In this document: positions 41,862 to 50,641 of the stretch, piece by piece
How positions within the stretch are numbered: position 1 is the stretch's first letter
Layout: each line of letters opens with the position of its first letter
NCBI GenBank assembly: GCA_018650845.1
Contig: JABIFF010000006.1
Span: forward strand, 1-64,000
Direction: 5' to 3'
Length of the DNA: 64,000 bases
Origin: Chloroflexota bacterium
GTDB taxonomy: Bacteria; Chloroflexota; Dehalococcoidia; Lucifugimonadales; Lucifugimonadaceae
Program-made: the position numbers and the translations under genes
The notes under the pieces: generated by a model
Database searches by the model: none
What the model was told of the DNA's origin: nothing
The model's input: only the letters and a program-made list of their open reading frames with translations

Positions 41862-43061
41862 CTACTTGCTGCTCTTCGATGGTTGGCTAAACAGGGCGAA
41901 ACTCGCCGAGTAGCCATGCAGGAACGTCTGATCTCCAATAGGACCAATCTCACCATTCGAGAAGAACCCGGCGATCGGAATATCGGCAACCATGTCGGTA
42001 AACATCGTCGTGTCATGATCGGGTGAACCATAGAGGTACTGACCCCGTCCGAGACAACTGAACAGCAGGGCAGAGGCTGGCACATCACGTTCGTCGAGAT
42101 TGTCGATGTACTCTTCGAGCATCATTCGCAAATCTTCATCGGCCGCCTGAGCGTCACGAACGAAGAACTGCACAACCTGTCCTTCTTGAACAAGTTCGCC
42201 GACAGCGAGAGTGCCATCGTCTTCGTCAGCCCCAAGCACGTTCCTGATGAGGAACTCGCCTTCGGTGCTGTCTTGCGCAAGTCGATCCATGATGATTCCG
42301 ATTTGAAGCGATCGACGAATCAGGCGTTTTTCGCGTGTTTCAGCTGCCTCAAATAGATCACGAAGAACTTCGAGTGGAGTCTGGTCGCCAAGCTTTGAAA
42401 TAACGTTGATTTCAGATTCGGTTACAACGAGTGGCTCACCGATAGGTCGGCACCCCTGTGCAACAACAGTCTCAACGGCAAGATCGCCAGTAAACGCCAC
42501 ACCTACTGCTCCTGAACGAACCGATTTGTCATTCATGAACAGAGCGTTAGTTCCCGGCTGACCCCCACCGCTGGCGAGTCCGCCAATTTTCACGGCAGAC
42601 GGATAAGCGAAATCTAAACCAGCCAGCAAATGATCGCTGCGGAGCGTGAACGGATCTGGCAAAAGCATGATCGCAGGACAGGCTTCAGGGCGAATGCCTA
42701 GAAGGTCATGCCAAGCTTCGGGACCCGCGTCAGGGCTAGGAAGTTCGTCCTGGTTAAGGTGAAAAGGGGAGAGTTCTACTCCCGGAAGAACGGCTGCAGA
42801 AATAGCGATTCCCGGCCTGCGTTCAACTTCTTGTCCGCCACCAATTACACCCGCTGCTGAACAGCCGATAACAACCTTGGCTCCAAGCGCTTCAGCAATA
42901 ACTTCTGGCGCTGTGAAATACGAAGGGGTGTGGTGAGATGAAATAAATACCACTGCCAAATCTGGATGTTGTCCATCCAAATTCGAAAGAATTTGCTCAG
43001 ATGCCTGAGTGACCGCCTCGGTGAATGAAGGCGAATCTGATACGGCAGAACTCCACTGCAA
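41862..43061 (-). CDS. FIST-domain sensory protein
   Basis: A 399-residue protein with a FIST_N region (about 20-210; VVIGCSAAGVIGGGQEVE and KIGGLASGG) followed by FIST_C (about 220-390; ALLFSCLGRGQYLYG and GFFSNGEIGPIG). FIST domains are thought to bind small ligands such as amino acids in signal transduction. Here there is no kinase or receiver fused to it. It may be cytoplasmic and free-standing. The nearest signalling genes are the histidine kinase at 44564 and, further off, the che operon. No operon partner is evident. Confidence 0.85.
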   Translation of the reverse strand: MQWSSAVSDSPSFTEAVTQASEQILSNLDGQHPDLAVVFISSHHTPSYFTAPEVIAEALGAKVVIGCSAAGVIGGGQEVERRPGIAISAAVLPGVELSPFHLNQDELPSPDAGPEAWHDLLGIRPEACPAIMLLPDPFTLRSDHLLAGLDFAYPSAVKIGGLASGGGQPGTNALFMNDKSVRSGAVGVAFTGDLAVETVVAQGCRPIGEPLVVTESEINVISKLGDQTPLEVLRDLFEAAETREKRLIRRSLQIGIIMDRLAQDSTEGEFLIRNVLGADEDDGTLAVGELVQEGQVVQFFVRDAQAADEDLRMMLEEYIDNLDERDVPASALLFSCLGRGQYLYGSPDHDTTMFTDMVADIPIAGFFSNGEIGPIGDQTFLHGYSASFALFSQPSKSSK

Positions 43062-43117
43062 GTTTTGCTTCTCCTATCCCGTAAAAAGCCCACTGCTCTT
43101 ACGAGAAGTACCCTGTC

Positions 43118-43156
43118 TCTCTGCGCCGATGCTGTTCATAAACACCGGCGCAGAGA
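43118..43156. repeat. Perfect 11-base-pair inverted repeat
   Basis: TCTCTGCGCCG (43118-43128) and CGGCGCAGAGA (43146-43156) with a 17-base loop. It lies just after the HemL-like stop and may end or stabilise its transcript, but no T-tract follows on the minus strand. Confidence 0.6.
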
Positions 43157-43164
43157 AAATTTCT

Positions 43165-44472
43165 CTACAGGGTCGGTAGAACAGCAGCCGCAGCAGCGAC
43201 AGTCTTGTCTATGTCTTCGTCTGTGTGTGCTGAAGAAAGGTGAATTCGACCGTTTGAAGACAGTCGGATGCCTTGCTTCAACATCTCTTTGGCGAACCGT
43301 GCGTACTTGCTGTCATCGCAGTTACGGGCATGGTCTCGCCAATTGGTTATTTCTTGTTTCGTGGTGAACGATATAGCGAATACCGATCCAACGCCTTGTA
43401 CATGTAAGTCGGACTCTAGCGATTTTGCGACATCGCGAAGTCCTTCCATTAAGCGTAGACCTTTGCCATTCAGATCATCGTAAAAAGCGTCACCTTGCTC
43501 CTCAATGTATTTGAGTGAAGCGTAGGTAGCAGCTATCGACATTACGTTGGAATTGAAGCTGCCACCGTGGTAAACAGTGCCGTCTCCAATTAGGTCCATA
43601 ACGTCTCGTCGACCGAGGATCATCGCAATGGGAAATCCACCCGCCATCGATTTTGCGTAAGTTGCCAAATCTGGGGTAACGCCCAAGTACTCTTGCGCTC
43701 CGCCACGGGCTACGCGGAAGCCTGTAATGACTTCGTCGAACGCCAGCAGGCTGCCGTTTTCCTTGCAGAGTCGTTGTAGACCTTCAAGGAATTCAGCGCC
43801 GGGAACGATGCAGTTGGTGTTGGCGAGAATCGGCTCCATGATGACACCGGCGATTTCGTGCCCGTGCTTCTTGAAGATAATCTCAAGCTTCTCAAGATCG
43901 TTCCACTGGCTGATCACTAATCCGTCAGCAGTAGCTTGATCCATGCCCTCAGATTCGCCTACGGCAATCGGAGCATCTTCCGGTCCTGCCTGATCGAGAG
44001 GAGGGTGAACGCTCCAGTTAACTGAATCCATCCAGCCGTGGTAGTGGCCTTCAAACTTCAAAATCTTTGGTCGGCCAGTGAACCCGCGCATTGTGCGGAA
44101 AAGAAGCTGGTCAATCTCGGTACCAGATGAAGCGAAGCGCACAGTTGCGTCTTTCATCCCCACCATATCGAGAACCATCTCAGCAACTTCCAGCTCTTGC
44201 TCGAACTGGGCTGAGAATACGTAGCCCTTCTCCATCTGTTCATTTACTTGCTTGTTAATGAAGTCTGGAGAGTGCCCGAACAAGTTCGGACCCATTCCCA
44301 TAATGAAGTCGATGTATTCGTTTCCATCGACGTCCCACATCTTAGAACCCTTAGCGTGGGTGAAGAAGAGCGGGGTGTCCGCCGGTTCAGCGACTCTGAT
44401 TTGGCTTGATACGCCACCGGCAACAAGTTCTTTCGCCTTCTCAAACAGGCGCGCAGAACGTTCGTGATTCAT
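43165..44472 (-). CDS. Class III aminotransferase, glutamate-1-semialdehyde aminomutase-like
   Basis: A 435-residue fold-type I PLP enzyme. Asp246 in AFDEVITGFR and Lys274 in YAKSMAGGFP are the cofactor residues, and SSGTEID (115-121) is the usual phosphate-binding segment. It resembles HemL closely in layout, but residues near the N-terminus (GGVSSQIRV) and the lack of other tetrapyrrole genes nearby suggest one of the HemL-like aminotransferases found in catabolic settings. An 11-base-pair inverted repeat follows the stop. Confidence 0.84.
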   Translation of the reverse strand: MNHERSARLFEKAKELVAGGVSSQIRVAEPADTPLFFTHAKGSKMWDVDGNEYIDFIMGMGPNLFGHSPDFINKQVNEQMEKGYVFSAQFEQELEVAEMVLDMVGMKDATVRFASSGTEIDQLLFRTMRGFTGRPKILKFEGHYHGWMDSVNWSVHPPLDQAGPEDAPIAVGESEGMDQATADGLVISQWNDLEKLEIIFKKHGHEIAGVIMEPILANTNCIVPGAEFLEGLQRLCKENGSLLAFDEVITGFRVARGGAQEYLGVTPDLATYAKSMAGGFPIAMILGRRDVMDLIGDGTVYHGGSFNSNVMSIAATYASLKYIEEQGDAFYDDLNGKGLRLMEGLRDVAKSLESDLHVQGVGSVFAISFTTKQEITNWRDHARNCDDSKYARFAKEMLKQGIRLSSNGRIHLSSAHTDEDIDKTVAAAAAVLPTL

Positions 44473-44563
44473 TGAAGTATTACCTCTGAAAAATCCCTTA
44501 CTCGAACCGAGTGTGGAAATTGTAGCCCTGCGAAACCCAAACCGCGCGTAGCGACGAGGTGAA

Positions 44564-46789
44564 TTATCGTGTGAAGCTTGTGTCGTTCGGGCTGGTGATT
44601 ACCTGTGGCCAGAGCGACTCATCATCCGTCTCAGTTACGCCGGAACTTTCATCGGAAGTGTCATCATCGAGCAAGTCTAGACTCGAAGCAGGAAGCTTGA
44701 GCACGAACGTGCTGCCTTCCTGAACGCCATCCGATTCAACCGAGAGCGTACCGTCGTGCAATTCAGTCAGGTACCTGGCGATAGACAGTCCAAGCCCTGA
44801 GCCTTGTACAGGGGATGTATCGGCGAGCTTGCCACGGTAGTAAGGAGAGAAGACCGCTTCGGCTTCGTCTTCACTAATTCCGGGGCCTTCATCGATGACA
44901 CGGATGACTTGATCTTCGTCCTCACGTTTGATTTCGATCCTGATCAGACCGCCCTTAGGAGAATATTTGTGGGCGTTGCTAATCAGGTTCGCAATTACAC
45001 GTTCAACCCGCTGTTCGTCGATCATAAGCGGGTGCAGCGATTCATCAATATCGTATTCCATGATCTGGTCACGGGCGGTTATCGATGGCTGTAGAAGGGC
45101 TACCGCTTCTTCGACGATGCTGTCGAGTCGAACCGGTTGTCGGTTCAGCTCAAGATGGGCGCTCTGCATCGCTGCGTAATCGAGCGATTCAGATGTCAGG
45201 CGTTCGAGTCGCTGAATACCGTACTTCAGTGTAGCAATCAGTCGGTCACGTTGTTCGACCGTTGCGTTGCCGTTCGATACATGGTCAAGCAATTCAGTAG
45301 AAAGCTTGATGGCAGTGATAGGCGACTTTAGTTCGTGCGAGACGGTTTGTAGCAAGATGGATTTCAAGCCGTCGAGACGTTCCAGTTCTTCACGACGTTT
45401 GGCTTCAATTGCGTAAGCACGAGCATTGTTGATAGCCATTGCCGATTGATCGGCAGCAGCCGATACGAAATCGAGTTCAGCTGCTGTGTAGTGACCGCCG
45501 ACAAGCTTTGGACCCATGTAGAGAAATCCAGTTAGTTCACCACCCGCTTTGAGCGGAACAACCATTTCTGCCTGTAAATCTCGAATCGTAGAACGTTCGA
45601 TTTCGCTAGCAGCTTGTAGATATGGGTCTGTAGCAAGATCAGAACGGAAGATCGGTCGGTCTTCAGATGTGAGTCGACGAGCCAGTAGACCGTCTAGATC
45701 GAGTGTTAGTCGGCCTGTGTGCCCACGGGTATCGTAGTAAACCTCGAACGACTGTTCCGCGGCATCTGGGAGAACTACTCCAACCCAGTCGGTTCGCAGA
45801 ATCTCTCGAACGTTTTCACCGAGCTTTGAAACAACCGATTCAAAGTCGGTAATGTCTCGAAGGCCGGAGTTCAGTTCAGCGAGAGCGTTGAGCATGTCGA
45901 ACCGCTCTCTAAAGAAGAGCCTGTCGACAGTAGTCTGCGCCTTTTGAAGAAGAGGCTGTATGAACAACCCCGTGATAAAGATTGTCGCAACACCAGCAAT
46001 AACTGCCGCGGCGGTACTCAGTTCAGGGACTATAAGCCAAAGAACGCCGACTGCTACACCGTAGATGCCGAGAGTCATCGTGCTTATGGCTGTGTATGCC
46101 AAACCACGACGAGCAACCATGCGCAGTTCCATCAGGCGGTATCGAGTCAGCGCCCAAGTGGTGATCAGTGCGAAACCGATATTGCCCAGAACTCCCATCG
46201 GGTAGATGTTGAGTCCGAGCGATGGGATGAAATCACTGGTGGCACCGAGTAGAGATACGATCGCACCCATACGAAGCAATCGAAGCTGATTGGCTCGGCG
46301 AGAGTGGGAGTTTTGAAGCGCTTTTCGGATATCCCAAATAGCTAGCGCGACCGGTGGGTATGAAGCTAGGAGGACCAGACCGAATAGTGGGGTGAGTCCC
46401 GGAGCAAACCCGTAGAATTTTGTGACCATTCCGTCGATTGTCAACCCGAGTAACGATAAAACTCCGGCTGAAATTCCCAAGCCATAGAAACTTAGTAGTA
46501 CCGACTTGTTTCTCTTCACGCCCGCAAACGCATATACGAAGTGGTAGAAGAAGATGCTTGTGAATGGGATGGCTGCGAGAGCGATCTTTTCGACTGTGAG
46601 CGCACGAGCTGCGTCCGGGAACGCATCTCGCATAAGGAAGATCGTTATGCCCCAGGTTCCAAGTGCAACCAAGAACGCTGTGAATATCCGGTTCAACCGG
46701 TCACTTGGTGCGCTAAGCAGTACGACACTGACCAGCAAAACGCTGATCACGAACTGCACCATTGGTAGGAAAATGTAAATCTCGTTCAT
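44564..46789 (-). CDS. Multi-helix sensor histidine kinase with GAF domain
   Basis: A 741-residue hybrid-topology sensor kinase. The first 285 residues hold seven to eight membrane helices similar to the HisKA_7TM sensor region. A GAF domain (about 305-460) follows, then HisKA with His485 in SHELKSP, and HATPase (about 590-705; NLISNAHKYSP, DEGPGIS, GSGLGLSIA). The C-terminus is acidic. It probably pairs with the OmpR-type regulator at 48646-49353, the GH3-like gene lying between the two in the same direction, 15 bases upstream. The signal is unknown; a membrane-dissolved or lipid-like ligand is conceivable. Confidence 0.9.
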   Translation of the reverse strand: MNEIYIFLPMVQFVISVLLVSVVLLSAPSDRLNRIFTAFLVALGTWGITIFLMRDAFPDAARALTVEKIALAAIPFTSIFFYHFVYAFAGVKRNKSVLLSFYGLGISAGVLSLLGLTIDGMVTKFYGFAPGLTPLFGLVLLASYPPVALAIWDIRKALQNSHSRRANQLRLLRMGAIVSLLGATSDFIPSLGLNIYPMGVLGNIGFALITTWALTRYRLMELRMVARRGLAYTAISTMTLGIYGVAVGVLWLIVPELSTAAAVIAGVATIFITGLFIQPLLQKAQTTVDRLFFRERFDMLNALAELNSGLRDITDFESVVSKLGENVREILRTDWVGVVLPDAAEQSFEVYYDTRGHTGRLTLDLDGLLARRLTSEDRPIFRSDLATDPYLQAASEIERSTIRDLQAEMVVPLKAGGELTGFLYMGPKLVGGHYTAAELDFVSAAADQSAMAINNARAYAIEAKRREELERLDGLKSILLQTVSHELKSPITAIKLSTELLDHVSNGNATVEQRDRLIATLKYGIQRLERLTSESLDYAAMQSAHLELNRQPVRLDSIVEEAVALLQPSITARDQIMEYDIDESLHPLMIDEQRVERVIANLISNAHKYSPKGGLIRIEIKREDEDQVIRVIDEGPGISEDEAEAVFSPYYRGKLADTSPVQGSGLGLSIARYLTELHDGTLSVESDGVQEGSTFVLKLPASSLDLLDDDTSDESSGVTETDDESLWPQVITSPNDTSFTR

Positions 46790-46804
46790 AGGTCTTCTAG
46801 CTTC

Positions 46805-48454
46805 CTACGAGATTATCGGTTCTGGATCGGACGCCAGATTTATAAGATCGGAAACATCATGTTCGCTCGAATTCATCCTTGGTGGGACAAGGTCGTGAAG
46901 TTCGAGGCCTTGTTTCAGGCGATCATCGTAGTAGCGATCCCAAGTGCCGGAAGGTAGGAGGGTGATAGCCAGAGGACGAATTCCAAGCATGTCTTCAAGA
47001 TCACGGTAGAAATCGTCTTCGTTGCGAAGAGCTGAATGTATTTTGTCTTCAGCTACCGTTTGCGATATTTCTTCGTTCGCCTCTGCATAAAGGTGAAGAA
47101 TCGGCTTGCCATCTCGACTTTCGGTCCGAGCGGTCCAAGAGCCAATTGGCAATCCAGTACCTTCAACTGCCTGCCACATCGTCTTCTCATCGATACGAGT
47201 AAACCCAGCGATATCGAGCCGGTCGTCGGAACGGCCTAAGAACTCGAATTCGGGTAATCCATTTGATTCAGACGAGTTCGACTTTTTCAGGAACCGCACT
47301 TGGTGTCCAAGTCGGTAACGGACAAATGGCATTCCGTAGAAACTTGAAATAACGACTTCGTACATTTCGCCAGTAACGATTTCGTTGAGCAGATGCGTTT
47401 TGCCCTGATACGAAGAATCTTGTTCCATCTTCACTGCTTCTGAAGCAGGAAGGAACTCGACGAAGTTCATGTATGGGTTGAACACCATTCCATCGGAATC
47501 GCGACCCTGAACGCCCATTACTCCGCCTTCAGTACAGGCGTAGATCTCTCGAGGCGACATGCCCCAGTGGCCCTCAACGCGGTCACGGAATATAGGAGTG
47601 TCGACCCCCCATCCGATTATTCCTTTGGCATCCCAAACATCACCAGCGCGTGCCTTGCGACCGCTGATGGCGGCCTTTAGTACAGCCGCAGCTAGTTTGA
47701 TCTTGGCGCGCCAGCCGAGTTTTGCCTTGGCTTCACGAGTCTTCTTTTTGCTCTTATGGCGTGAAAGAGAATCGCTGAACTGTTCACCAGCACTAACGAG
47801 CACGGAGGTCATCGAAATTATTAAGTCGACCTTGCGTTCCATCGCTGTTTCGAAGTTCGTGCGGATCTTTGTCTTGAACTCCATGTGCTCAGCAACTGCT
47901 GGCTCCAGCACCCCTTTGAGTCCGAAGCGTCGTTCCATGCCAAACGCCGCAAACCCAGAAAGGTACGGTCGTGGTGGAACGTTGTACATGATCGAAGAAC
48001 CAGGCCCGATTCTTACGTCGCCCGGTTCGCGTGCTGTCGAAAGGAGGAACGCACCCATCAAGTTATCGAGCATGCGCGTGTACGCACGTCGTGTGTAAGG
48101 CACGTACTTGTAACGAGCCTGAGCGCCAGTTGTGTGCGCCCACATGTATTCGAACGCTGGAAGATCTTGGCGAGCGCTGGGGTCGAGATACTTGGTGTAG
48201 TCGGCGTACGTCGTAAGCGGAATCGTAGCCCTGAAGTCTTCAACGTTGGTGGGCTTTGTCATCCGAAGCAGTCGGGCACCAAGCTTGCTGGCACCGATGG
48301 TTCGGATTTGCTCGACAAGTAGCTGCTCTTGAATTTCGCAGAACTGATCAGTCGTTAGATTTCGAAATCCGGTGAACCGCTCCCAAGCAGTGTCCTGATC
48401 CCAATTTGCGATTGGAACCTGCATTTGTGAATTTAATTCAGACGCTGAGAGCAT
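46805..48454 (-). CDS. GH3-family acyl-acid amido synthetase-like protein
   Basis: A 549-residue ANL-type adenylate-forming enzyme of the GH3 family. TTGAQARYKYVPYT (about 109-122) is the ATP-loop equivalent, YACTEGG (about 309) the acyl-AMP motif, and FVRYRLGHQVRF with GRSDDRLDIAG covers the conserved Tyr/Arg and hinge Asp. GH3 enzymes activate carboxylic acids and join them to amino acids. A basic KSKKKTREAKAK insertion lies near residue 235. The gene is between an OmpR-type regulator (191 bases upstream) and its probable partner kinase (15 bases downstream), so the product or substrate may feed the signal. This is inference. Confidence 0.85.
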   Translation of the reverse strand: MLSASELNSQMQVPIANWDQDTAWERFTGFRNLTTDQFCEIQEQLLVEQIRTIGASKLGARLLRMTKPTNVEDFRATIPLTTYADYTKYLDPSARQDLPAFEYMWAHTTGAQARYKYVPYTRRAYTRMLDNLMGAFLLSTAREPGDVRIGPGSSIMYNVPPRPYLSGFAAFGMERRFGLKGVLEPAVAEHMEFKTKIRTNFETAMERKVDLIISMTSVLVSAGEQFSDSLSRHKSKKKTREAKAKLGWRAKIKLAAAVLKAAISGRKARAGDVWDAKGIIGWGVDTPIFRDRVEGHWGMSPREIYACTEGGVMGVQGRDSDGMVFNPYMNFVEFLPASEAVKMEQDSSYQGKTHLLNEIVTGEMYEVVISSFYGMPFVRYRLGHQVRFLKKSNSSESNGLPEFEFLGRSDDRLDIAGFTRIDEKTMWQAVEGTGLPIGSWTARTESRDGKPILHLYAEANEEISQTVAEDKIHSALRNEDDFYRDLEDMLGIRPLAITLLPSGTWDRYYDDRLKQGLELHDLVPPRMNSSEHDVSDLINLASDPEPIIS

Positions 48455-48585
48455 GTTTTGCTTGTGACCACTACTGTCACACCCGGTTTATCGGATGTTT
48501 TTCGAAATACGTAGAAACTGGAGGAGATGCTACTTCGCTGATTCCAGCTTGCGCGACGTGAATGGTATTGATCCGGTTGGGAGAA

Positions 48586-48618
48586 AGGTGGTGAAAAGGT
48601 GTGCGTTAGGTTTGATCG
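48586..48618 (+). promoter_or_regulatory. Three 11-base-phased AGGTGTG-type repeats
   Basis: AGGTGGTGAAA (48586-48596), AGGTGTGCGTT (48597-48607) and AGGTTTGATCG (48608-48618) follow one another with exact 11-base spacing. Such phased direct repeats are typical of OmpR/PhoB-family operators. The site lies between the regulator gene and the GH3-like gene. Confidence 0.5.
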
Positions 48619-48645
48619 AGTTAGAGCACGCCTTGTAAAACGCTT

Positions 48646-49353
48646 TTACTCGATTTCGCTGACATAGCGATATCCGACGCCGCGTTCGTTGACAATTCCT
48701 GTCTCCGAAGTGGGGTCGTCATTCAGCTTTTCTCGAAGCGTTCGGATGTGCGTCTTGATGTAGCCAGTAGCGTCGGTGTATTCCTCACCCCAGCCAGCTC
48801 GAAGCAGTTCTTCGTGCGTTACAACACGGTTCGCATTCCTAAGTAAATATTCCAGCAAGCTGAACTCGGTCGGCGTCAGGCGAGCCGTCTCGTCGTCAAC
48901 ACTCACCGAACGTCGATCGAAATCGACAGTGAGTCGAGAATCGGTGTAGGAAGAGTCTGGTGCCGACCCTTGCGTGCGTCGTAACACCGCTTGCAATCGA
49001 GCGAGAAACTGTAGGTGGCTAAACGGCTTGGTTACGTAATCGTCAGCTCCGGCGTTTAGGCCTTTGACGATGTCGATCTCTCGATCACGCGCTGTCAGCA
49101 TGACGATAGGAATCGATGATTCCGCTCGTAATTTCTCGCAAACTTCGAGTCCGTCGATGTCGGGCAAGCCCAGATCCAATATAACGACGTCAGGCGTGTG
49201 CTCACGCGCGAGATCTAGTCCTGTAAGACCGTCGGCAGCTGTGTAAACGGTGGACTTTGGCCAGTTCAATTCGATGGCGAGTGAAACCATGTCTTGAATA
49301 CCTGGATCATCGTCAACTATCAGTGCGGATATGACTCTATCGGACTGTTGCAA
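48646..49353 (-). CDS. OmpR/PhoB-family response regulator
   Basis: A 235-residue regulator. The receiver domain (1-120) has Asp14-16, phospho-acceptor Asp60, Thr and Lys in the usual places (LTARDR, YVTKPF). A winged-helix DNA-binding domain (about 135-232; LTPTEFSLLEYLLRNANRVV and GYIKTHIRTLREKL) follows. It probably receives phosphate from the kinase at 44564-46789. Phased repeats in the downstream gap (48586-48618) and upstream of the divergent secreted-protein gene (49641-49673) are candidate binding sites. Confidence 0.93.
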   Translation of the reverse strand: MQQSDRVISALIVDDDPGIQDMVSLAIELNWPKSTVYTAADGLTGLDLAREHTPDVVILDLGLPDIDGLEVCEKLRAESSIPIVMLTARDREIDIVKGLNAGADDYVTKPFSHLQFLARLQAVLRRTQGSAPDSSYTDSRLTVDFDRRSVSVDDETARLTPTEFSLLEYLLRNANRVVTHEELLRAGWGEEYTDATGYIKTHIRTLREKLNDDPTSETGIVNERGVGYRYVSEIE

Positions 49354-49737
49354 GGATCACCGTTCTCCAGTAGCTGCCAGTGACCGAGACGATTCGAAGG
49401 CGAGTGCGCATCCGAGTAACGATCAGGCGGGCGAATGAGTGGGTGCGAAGCGGCCAATTTTCCACCGGCTGTTCACATTGACGCAAAGAATACCAAAAAA
49501 CATTCCATTAATGAGCAGTGCTTTACCAAGATCACACCCAAGCATGTTTTATTTGCCGATATGCTCGCTGCCTGAAAGATGAGCCATAGAGGTCATCAAT
49601 GTGGTACTTGTTCATGTGACACAATGTTCGGAATAGTTAAAGATGTGTGTCAGGTGTGCCGAAGGTGTGATCAACACTGTTAGGCAAAGCAGCGATTTGT
49701 TCTTCCGGCCGAATAAATCACTACTGGAGACATAGGT
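49354..49737. other. Divergent intergenic region
   Basis: These 384 bases separate the response regulator gene from the secreted-protein gene and have no credible reading frame. The right half carries the 11-base-phased repeats at 49641-49673. A weak TTGTTC (49608-49613) with AATAGT 18 bases on may be the promoter of the secreted-protein gene. Confidence 0.5.
49641..49673 (+). promoter_or_regulatory. Three 11-base-phased AGGTGTG-type repeats
   Basis: AGATGTGTGTC (49641-49651), AGGTGTGCCGA (49652-49662) and AGGTGTGATCA (49663-49673) have exact 11-base phasing and lie 65-97 bases before the start of the secreted-protein gene. They match the array at 48586-48618. Confidence 0.55.
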
Positions 49738-50559
49738 ATGTTGGGTAAGAAAATGTTTTATAAGCGCAGTGTGATGATCGCAATCGCGGTCATGGCACTC
49801 ATGACGCTAACCGCCGGTGTGGCTGCTGCGAAGGCCAATAAGGCGAATTTCAGTACATCGGGTGATGTCCTCGGAGTTGCGCTTTCAACGAATCCGTTGA
49901 ATCCGCCATCAGTAACGACCGAGTTCAAGCTCGATAAAAAGACCTCCGATATCAAATCTGTCAAAATTCACACGGTGAATGAGCAGGTTTTCGGAATGCT
50001 TTCGGCAGCTGCTCCCGATTGCAAAGAATCGGATAAAAAGTCTGGGACTGCATGTGACAGCGTGACTGCAATTCTTGCCGGTGCGTTCATTGAAAGCACT
50101 CACGAATCTACTGCCACTCTGAAAGTCACAAAACAGCCGGAGTACTACGAAGTCGTTCCTTTCACGGGAGCGTACATCCATGTGATCACTGGCACGCTCA
50201 AAGGCAAGCTTGCTGCTGACCTCGATGCAACCGGTAGCCAAGGGCTGCTAGAAGGTACAGCTAAACTCAAGATCAGAGGCACGGATCAAGTTCGATATGC
50301 CTGTGTAGTTGGCGGTACACCACTTGAGCCAGTGTTCGGTTTGATCGACCACTGCCAATTCGGGCCTGGACTACTAGTTCCGATCGAGCTGCACGTCAAA
50401 GACACCGGAAACTTCAAAATTGAAGGTGCGGACTCCTCCGTACGCGGTAAGTTGACCGTAACCGTTGACTCTGGTTTTGCGCTTGTTGACGGTGAAGTTC
50501 AGTTTGTGACTACTGGTGGAATAGAAATCAGTAAGGCAATGGCTGAATTCGGCAACTAG
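49738..50559 (+). CDS. Secreted protein of unknown function
   Basis: A 273-residue protein with a clear Sec signal peptide: KKMFYKR, then a hydrophobic core (about 11-28), and an AAA cleavage region near residue 31. The mature part is rich in Thr, Val, Lys and Gly, with alternating hydrophobic positions that suggest beta structure; four cysteines could form two disulfides (Cys91 and Cys100; two near residues 186 and 206). No family is recognised. GGAG lies 8 bases before the ATG. Phased repeats upstream suggest control by the adjacent regulator. A strong bidirectional terminator follows. Confidence 0.78.
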   Translation: MLGKKMFYKRSVMIAIAVMALMTLTAGVAAAKANKANFSTSGDVLGVALSTNPLNPPSVTTEFKLDKKTSDIKSVKIHTVNEQVFGMLSAAAPDCKESDKKSGTACDSVTAILAGAFIESTHESTATLKVTKQPEYYEVVPFTGAYIHVITGTLKGKLAADLDATGSQGLLEGTAKLKIRGTDQVRYACVVGGTPLEPVFGLIDHCQFGPGLLVPIELHVKDTGNFKIEGADSSVRGKLTVTVDSGFALVDGEVQFVTTGGIEISKAMAEFGN

Positions 50560-50575
50560 CCAAATCATTAGCATG

Positions 50576-50609
50576 AAAAAGAACCTCAGGAATCTCCTGA
50601 GGTTCTTTT
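50576..50609. terminator. Bidirectional intrinsic terminator
   Basis: GAACCTCAGGA (50581-50591) and TCCTGAGGTTC (50595-50605) form a perfect 11-base-pair stem with loop ATC, flanked by AAAAA and TTTT. It serves the secreted-protein gene and the convergent HAD gene. Confidence 0.92.
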
Positions 50610-50641
50610 GATTAACGTGATGCTTTGCGATAGTGCCTGAA

